From assembly GCA_963816975.1 (NCBI GenBank), contig CAWFMD010000006.1, forward strand, positions 1,054,001 through 1,118,000: a DNA stretch of 64,000 nucleotides, in the 5' to 3' direction. The translations under genes and the position numbers were made by a program. Positions 58,885-64,000 of the stretch are shown here, piece by piece. The stretch is from DASRIA01 sp963816975. GTDB taxonomy: Bacteria > Actinomycetota > Thermoleophilia > Solirubrobacterales > JBBDJG01. Under the pieces are notes generated by a model, which saw nothing but the letters and a program-made list of their open reading frames with translations, was not told where the DNA came from and ran no database searches. Within the stretch, counting starts at the first letter, position 1. Each line of letters opens with the position of its first letter.

Positions 58885-59835
58885 CTACAGCTCGAGCTGA
58901 TCGATCGTGCACTCGCGCGGGTCCTTGTCCTCGCGCCAATGCTTGAACTTCGCGCCGTGGCGGATCCGCCGCCCGCTGACGTGGTCGAACGTGACCTCGG
59001 CAACCAGCTCGGGACGCACGCTGCGCCACTCCAGCTCGCGGCCGGCGTCCCACCGGCTCGGATCGCCGCTGCCACGCTCGCCGGTCTCGTAGGGCGCGAG
59101 CAACCCGGGCAGCTCGCGCTTCTGCTTTGCGCGGAACCCCGAGCTGTGGCCCACGACGTGCAGCTCGCCGTCCTCTCCATACAAGCCCAGGATCAACGAT
59201 CCCAGCGTGCCCTCTTCCTTGCCGGGACGCCAGCCGACGATCACGGCGTCGATCGTCCGCACGCGCTTCACCTTCACCATCCCGGTGCGCTCTCCCGGCC
59301 GGTAGGGCGCGTCCAGCTGCTTTGCGATCACGCCCTCCGCGCCCTGCAGCCACGGCTCGGCCTCGGCGCGGTCGGTCGTCCACGGCGTCAGGTCGAGTGG
59401 CTTGCGCACGAGCTGCTCGAGCCGTCGCCGCCGGCGCGCGAAGGGCTCATCCAGCAGCGACTCGCCGTCGGCGGCGAGCGCGTCGAAGGCCACGAACCGC
59501 GCCGGGGTCTCCTCCGCCAGCCGGCGGATCCGCGACTCGGCCGGGTGGATGCGCTGCTGGAGCACCTCGAACTCCTGCCTGCCATCCTCGCCGAAAACCA
59601 CCAGCTCCCCGTCCAGGACGTACTCGCCGGGCGGGAACTCGAGCTCCGGGAAATACCGGCCCAGCGGCTTGCCGTTGCGCGACTGCAGGAAGCTCTCGCC
59701 GCCGTCCACGAAGGCGATTGCCCGGAAGCCGTCCCACTTGGGCTCGTAGGACCAGTCCACGCCCTCGGGCAGGGCGGCGCGCGAGAGCGCCAGCTGCGGC
59801 ATCAGGGGCGGCGAGAGGGCGGGCATCGCCGGCAT
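58885..59835 (-). CDS. Stand-alone ATP-dependent DNA ligase (LigC-like)
   Basis: A 316-residue ligase lacking the phosphoesterase and polymerase domains of LigD. The adenylation nucleophile lysine is in EPKWDGFRAIAF; further motifs are SRNGKPLGRYFP, LDGELVVF, EGVIAKQLDAPYRPG and MVKVKRVRTID. The C-terminal OB fold ends with FKHWREDKDPRECT. LigC-type enzymes act in backup end-joining or base-excision repair, with LigD and Ku. The ATG at 59835 is chosen; 59826 is also possible. Confidence 0.9.
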   Translation of the reverse strand: MPAMPALSPPLMPQLALSRAALPEGVDWSYEPKWDGFRAIAFVDGGESFLQSRNGKPLGRYFPELEFPPGEYVLDGELVVFGEDGRQEFEVLQQRIHPAESRIRRLAEETPARFVAFDALAADGESLLDEPFARRRRRLEQLVRKPLDLTPWTTDRAEAEPWLQGAEGVIAKQLDAPYRPGERTGMVKVKRVRTIDAVIVGWRPGKEEGTLGSLILGLYGEDGELHVVGHSSGFRAKQKRELPGLLAPYETGERGSGDPSRWDAGRELEWRSVRPELVAEVTFDHVSGRRIRHGAKFKHWREDKDPRECTIDQLEL

Positions 59836-59894
59836 CGTAGTCAGCCTGGCCAGGCTCCTGTTTCGCATGAGCAGCAGAGGCAATACAAACCTCT

Positions 59895-60734
59895 ATGGCC
59901 CCATCGCCCCTGCGCGAGCCGGACTCGCTCCAGCCGTTCCTCCGGGAGGTCGGCCGGCACCGCCTGCTCACCGCCGAAGAGGAGATCGACCTGACCCGAC
60001 GCATCGAGCGGGGCGACTTCGGCGCCAAGGAGCGCATGGTCAACGCGAACCTGCGCCTGGTGGTCTCGATCGCGAAGCACTACCGCGGCCAGGACGTTCC
60101 TCTCACGGACCTGATCCAAGAGGGCATCCTGGGCCTGATCCGCGCCGTCGAGAAGTTCGACTGGCGCCGCGGGTTGAAGTTCTCCACCTATGCGACCCCG
60201 TGGATCCGCCAGTCGATCGAGCGCGGCATCGCCTACAAGGCCCGCACCATCCGGATTCCCGTGCACGTTCTCCAACGTGAGCGCAAGATCCGGCGCTCCG
60301 TCCCGGTGCTGGCTGCGCGCTACGGCCGCGAGCCGACCGACGAAGAGCTTGCGTGCGAGGTCGAGCTGCCGGTGCACCAGGTGCGCGAGGTGCGCGAGGC
60401 CGCGCGCGCGGTCACGAGCCTCGATCGCACGGTCGGCGAGGAGGAGGGCACCGCGCTGGGCGAGTTCTTCCCCAGCGGCGACGAGGAACCCGTCGAAGAG
60501 GTCGATCGCCAGGTGCGCGAGCGGGTCGTGCGCCGCGCCGTCTCCGAGCTGCCCGCGGCCGAGCGCGAGATCCTGCGCCGCCGCTACGGCCTCGCCGACG
60601 ACCGGCCGCAGTCCGTCGAGCAGGTGGTCCGCAGCCTCGGCGTGTCACGCGCGGAGGTCCGCGAGCTCGAGCATCGCGCGCTCGAACGCCTCGCCCGCCG
60701 GCGCGAGGTCGAGGCCATGCGCGACGTGGCCTGA
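59895..60734 (+). CDS. Group 2-type sigma-70 factor
   Basis: A 279-residue primary-like sigma factor without the long N-terminal region. Region 1.2 (DSLQPFLREVGRHRLLTAEE), region 2 (NANLRLVVSIAKHYRG, IQEGILGLIRAVEKFDWRRG), STYATPWIRQSIERG, region 3 (RTIRIPVHVLQRE) and a more divergent region 4 (YGLADDRPQSVEQVVRSLGV). Region 4.2 departs from the principal sigma helix, suggesting different -35 use. The ATG is only 12 bases after a TACAAA, so a leaderless mRNA is possible. Stress or stationary-phase roles are usual for such factors. Confidence 0.9.
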   Translation: MAPSPLREPDSLQPFLREVGRHRLLTAEEEIDLTRRIERGDFGAKERMVNANLRLVVSIAKHYRGQDVPLTDLIQEGILGLIRAVEKFDWRRGLKFSTYATPWIRQSIERGIAYKARTIRIPVHVLQRERKIRRSVPVLAARYGREPTDEELACEVELPVHQVREVREAARAVTSLDRTVGEEEGTALGEFFPSGDEEPVEEVDRQVRERVVRRAVSELPAAEREILRRRYGLADDRPQSVEQVVRSLGVSRAEVRELEHRALERLARRREVEAMRDVA

Positions 60735-60752
60735 CAGTACCCTGGAAGCAGC

Positions 60753-61322
60753 GTGCTGCCGCTGACTTTCCCGAACATCCTGACCTTGCTGCGCATCCTG
60801 CTGGTGCCGGTGGTCGTGGTCGCCCTGTTGGGAGAGACGCGAAACGCAGACGCGATCGCCGCGGTGGTGTTCGCGGTGGCGGCGTTCACCGACGGTCTCG
60901 ACGGCTACATCGCGCGCTGGCGCGGCAGCATCACGAACTTCGGCAAGCTGATGGACCCGCTCGCCGACAAGCTGCTGATCATCGCGCCGTTGATCTCGCT
61001 GGTCTCCCTCGGCCGGATTCCGGCTTGGATTGCGATGGTGATCATCGCGCGCGAACTGGCCGTCACGATGCTGCGGATGGTCGCGGTCGAGCGAGGCATC
61101 GTGATCCCTGCATCCTGGCTCGGAAAGGCCAAGACGGTGCTCCAAGTGGCGGCGATCTTCGCAGTGATCGCGTTCGACGGGTCGGCCGCTGCGGATGCGC
61201 TCCTGTACAGCGCCGTGGCGGTGACGTTGGTCTCGGGGGCCGACTACATCTTCGGCGTGCGGCGCCACACCGAACGCGCCCGCCGCGAGGCTGCTTCAGC
61301 TACCCGACGCAGGACTCTCTAG
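60753..61322 (+). CDS. pgsA: CDP-diacylglycerol--glycerol-3-phosphate 3-phosphatidyltransferase
   Basis: A 189-residue membrane enzyme with the CDP-alcohol phosphotransferase motif DGLDGYIARWRG followed by GKLMDPLADK (D-G-x2-A-R-x8-G-x3-D-x3-D). The DG pair and both late Asp are present, and N-terminal LPLTFPNILTLLRILLVP is typical of PgsA. It makes phosphatidylglycerophosphate, the precursor of phosphatidylglycerol and cardiolipin. GTG at 60753; the 18-base gap from the sigma gene suggests one transcript. Its end overlaps the convergent folE2 gene by 27 bases. Confidence 0.93.
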   Translation: MLPLTFPNILTLLRILLVPVVVVALLGETRNADAIAAVVFAVAAFTDGLDGYIARWRGSITNFGKLMDPLADKLLIIAPLISLVSLGRIPAWIAMVIIARELAVTMLRMVAVERGIVIPASWLGKAKTVLQVAAIFAVIAFDGSAAADALLYSAVAVTLVSGADYIFGVRRHTERARREAASATRRRTL

Positions 61323-62291
61323 CCACTCGCGCATCGTCAGATGATGCGGCGAGTGGCGCCCGCTCTCGAGCTCGCGGCGAATCTCGTCCAGCAGGCCGTA
61401 GCGCTCCGCAACCACGTTGTGCTGGTGGATCGTCTCGAGGTTCTCCTGGCGCGCGAGCACGAAGGCGTGGTCCTCGAGGCCGGGCAGCGTCTCGAGCAGG
61501 CCGCGCAACATCTCGCGCACGCAGTCCTCGACGAAGCGCGGCCGGCGGTGCGCCTTCTCGACGACCGCGCGCTCGTCGGAGCGCTTCATCAGCTCGAAGA
61601 TCTCCGAGCTCATGGACTCTTCGACGATGCGTAGCAGGCTCTCCGCCCGGACCTCGGTATGACAGCCCTCGGGGCAGCCCACGTAGAGGCTGCCGATGCC
61701 GCGCTGGTTGTGTGTGGCGACGGGTACCGCAGCGAGGATACGCTCGATCTCGTCGTCGGTGAAGCCCTGCTCGGCGAGCCGCTCACGCGAGGCTCCCGCG
61801 ACCAGCTCCTGCGCACACGGGCAGGCGGTCATGCCCTGGGCCTCGACGCCGACGAGCCGGCGCACACCGCGCTCCGACGCGACCGCGGTCCCGATCAGCG
61901 TGTACAGCTCCTGGGTGGTGAGCCCCGACACCGGCGTCTGCTTGTACTCGGGATAGCGCGCCCGGATCGTCACCTCGGCGCGCAGCCCCTGCTGGCGCTC
62001 GCGCACGCGTTCGGCGATATGCGCCGCGAGGCCCTCGGCCATCAAAGCCTCCCCGATCACCACCGCGTCGACCGCCTCGTTCACGATCTCCTCGAACCGG
62101 GACATGTGCACGCCGGACTGGAGCGGGTTCAGGTCCACGTAGCACTCGAGCGCTGCGTGGTACAGCTGCTCGGTGCCGTTCGCGCGGATCCGGATGATCT
62201 TCTCGACACCGGTCACCCCGACCCGCGAAAGGCTCACGCCGGTCGTCGGGCGGCGCGCCTGCACATCGGGTTCTGGCTGCATAAGTGACAT
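61296..62291 (-). CDS. folE2: GTP cyclohydrolase I type IB (FolE2/MptA family)
   Basis: A 331-residue enzyme with family motifs: NPLQSGVHMSRFEE near residue 55, and GMTACPCAQE carrying the metal-binding cysteine, followed by VPVATHNQRG. Type IB cyclohydrolases convert GTP to dihydroneopterin triphosphate, the first step of folate or queuosine precursors, and can work with Mn in place of Zn. In many bacteria folE2 is controlled by Zur under zinc limitation; I see no certain Zur box in the 267-base gap upstream. ATG at 62291 or 62282. Confidence 0.92.
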   Translation of the reverse strand: MSLMQPEPDVQARRPTTGVSLSRVGVTGVEKIIRIRANGTEQLYHAALECYVDLNPLQSGVHMSRFEEIVNEAVDAVVIGEALMAEGLAAHIAERVRERQQGLRAEVTIRARYPEYKQTPVSGLTTQELYTLIGTAVASERGVRRLVGVEAQGMTACPCAQELVAGASRERLAEQGFTDDEIERILAAVPVATHNQRGIGSLYVGCPEGCHTEVRAESLLRIVEESMSSEIFELMKRSDERAVVEKAHRRPRFVEDCVREMLRGLLETLPGLEDHAFVLARQENLETIHQHNVVAERYGLLDEIRRELESGRHSPHHLTMREWLESPASGS

Positions 62292-62336
62292 TTTCGAGGC
62301 CGGCTCGATGGGACGGCGGGATTATCGATACAGAGC

Positions 62337-62342
62337 TATACT
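62337..62342 (+). promoter_or_regulatory. Candidate -10 element upstream of the principal sigma factor gene
   Basis: TATACT at 62337-62342, the closest match to the -10 consensus in this gap, with no obvious -35. Transcription from about 62349 would leave a leader of some 200 bases before 62559, which contains a CCCGATCGGG palindrome near 62448. Confidence 0.4.
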
Positions 62343-62558
62343 CATCTGCGGCTGGGGATCTGTTCGGTCTTTGTACTGGGGAGACAAGGCCGGTCGCGGC
62401 GCAAGTCGTGGCCTGGGAGGGACAAAAGTGGAGGATACGTGCTGAGGCCCGATCGGGGGACGGGGCACGGATCGCAGCGACAGCGAGGCTGAAAGCTGGC
62501 AGCACGAGAGGAAGCGCTTCTCGCCGACGCAGCACTGGAAGGCGAGGAGCTACGCGAA

Positions 62559-63635
<1,077 letters not shown>

Positions 63636-63676
63636 ACGCCGCGGCCGGCGCCTCTAAAATCTGGGTGCAACTCCCC

Positions 63677-63758
63677 GGGGGAGTGCCCGAGTGGTCAAAG
63701 GGAGCGGTCTGTAAAACCGCCGGCTCAGCCTACGCAGGTTCAAGTCCTGCCTCCCCCA
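63677..63758 (+). tRNA. tRNA-Tyr (anticodon GTA)
   Basis: An 82-nt class II tRNA. Acceptor GGGGGAG pairs with CTCCCCC. The anticodon stem GCGGT/ACCGC closes loop CTGTAAA (anticodon GTA). A long variable arm (CGGCTCAGCCTAC) and T-arm GCAGG-TTCAAGT-CCTGC follow. Discriminator A; no encoded CCA. Confidence 0.97.
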
Positions 63759-63841
63759 TCAGCTTCAGAAGACCAGGCGTTTGTGTCGGGGAAACTGGCT
63801 GGCGACGGGACCTCTCCTCCCAGAGCGGCTAGGGTGGAGAG

Positions 63842-64000
63842 ATGGACGACAACGCGATCTGCGCTTTGGTCACGCGGCTGGCCCGTCCGGACGGTTCTGG
63901 CAGCCACGTCATCGAGCGCGCCGCGATCCTCGCTGAGGGACCTAACTTCGCGGCGATCATGGCCTGGGTCATGGCCCACGGCGGAGAACCCGAGACGACT
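63842..64000 (+). CDS. Hypothetical protein, N-terminal part (runs off the window)
   Basis: An ATG at 63842 opens a frame without stop to the window edge (53 residues): NAICALVTRLARPDGSGSHV, then IERAAILAEG and a helical end. A TAGGGT at 63830-63835 sits seven bases before the ATG, where a -10 of a leaderless mRNA would be; GGAG at 63837-63840 could instead be a close ribosome site. No family recognised from this part. Confidence 0.5.
   Translation, partial: MDDNAICALVTRLARPDGSGSHVIERAAILAEGPNFAAIMAWVMAHGGEPETT

Noticed and set aside
62292..62558. Gap upstream of folE2 checked for a Zur box or preQ1-type element
   Set aside because: No AT-rich palindrome of the Zur type and no recognisable aptamer core could be seen.

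Overview
The window is high-GC DNA (roughly 70% by eye) with dense, short-spaced genes. Gene content points to an actinomycete of the class Thermoleophilia, probably Solirubrobacterales. Supporting features are RskA-type anti-sigma, PASTA, DUF3052 and LtrA proteins, a heliorhodopsin (a family reported mainly from monoderm bacteria), several secreted beta-propeller proteins, many GTG starts and 4-base GTGA gene overlaps. This is chromosome: two tRNA genes, the principal sigma factor, pgsA and folE2 lie in it. No insertion sequence, prophage, integrase gene or CRISPR array was found.

Layout. 1-7.5 kb: the end of a DNA polymerase III delta'-like gene, small oxidoreductases and hydrolases, tRNA-Thr(CGT), an LtrA membrane protein and a YHYH lipoprotein. 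7.7-17.1 kb: two large secreted proteins (a CocE/S15-type hydrolase and an SBBP beta-propeller protein) flank a PLP-dependent decarboxylase. 17-24.4 kb: a TetR/cupin divergon, a PASTA membrane protein, an apparently catalytically dead alpha/beta-hydrolase, a heliorhodopsin, a membrane HD-GYP protein and nagA. 24.5-36.4 kb: signalling genes (GGDEF, a NarL-type two-component pair, a response regulator/HD-GYP, an RsbW-like ATPase), a metallophosphoesterase with RTX-like repeats, and a LigD-type end-joining ligase coupled to a small helical protein. 36.8-45.6 kb: a secreted single-domain protein, a membrane-tethered ECF sigma factor coupled to a GH18 enzyme, and a three-gene exopolysaccharide operon (nucleotide-sugar dehydrogenase, GT2 synthase, polysaccharide deacetylase). 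47-56.7 kb: a TolB-like/seven-repeat surface protein coupled to a PKD glycosidase-like protein, then TPR and DUF4331 genes divergent from an ECF sigma/RskA pair. 56.7-64 kb: a PAS-GAF-SpoIIE phosphatase, a stand-alone DNA ligase, a second sigma-70, pgsA, folE2, the principal sigma factor and tRNA-Tyr(GTA).

The most notable signal is a C-terminal domain of about 205 residues shared by four secreted proteins (7742-10708, 12804-17105, 36803-37549, 46991-50572). It starts at an R-P-K-(G/S)-A-type motif, keeps four cysteines, and ends at the extreme C-terminus in a Q-G-(I/V)-x-(V/I)-P tail. It is attached to a hydrolase, two unrelated beta-propellers, or only a signal peptide, as expected of a shared sorting, anchoring or partner-binding module. 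A second theme is cytoplasmic regulators (an ECF sigma factor and an HD-GYP protein) that end in a membrane segment plus a long low-complexity tail. All functions below are read from sequence motifs; no database search was run.
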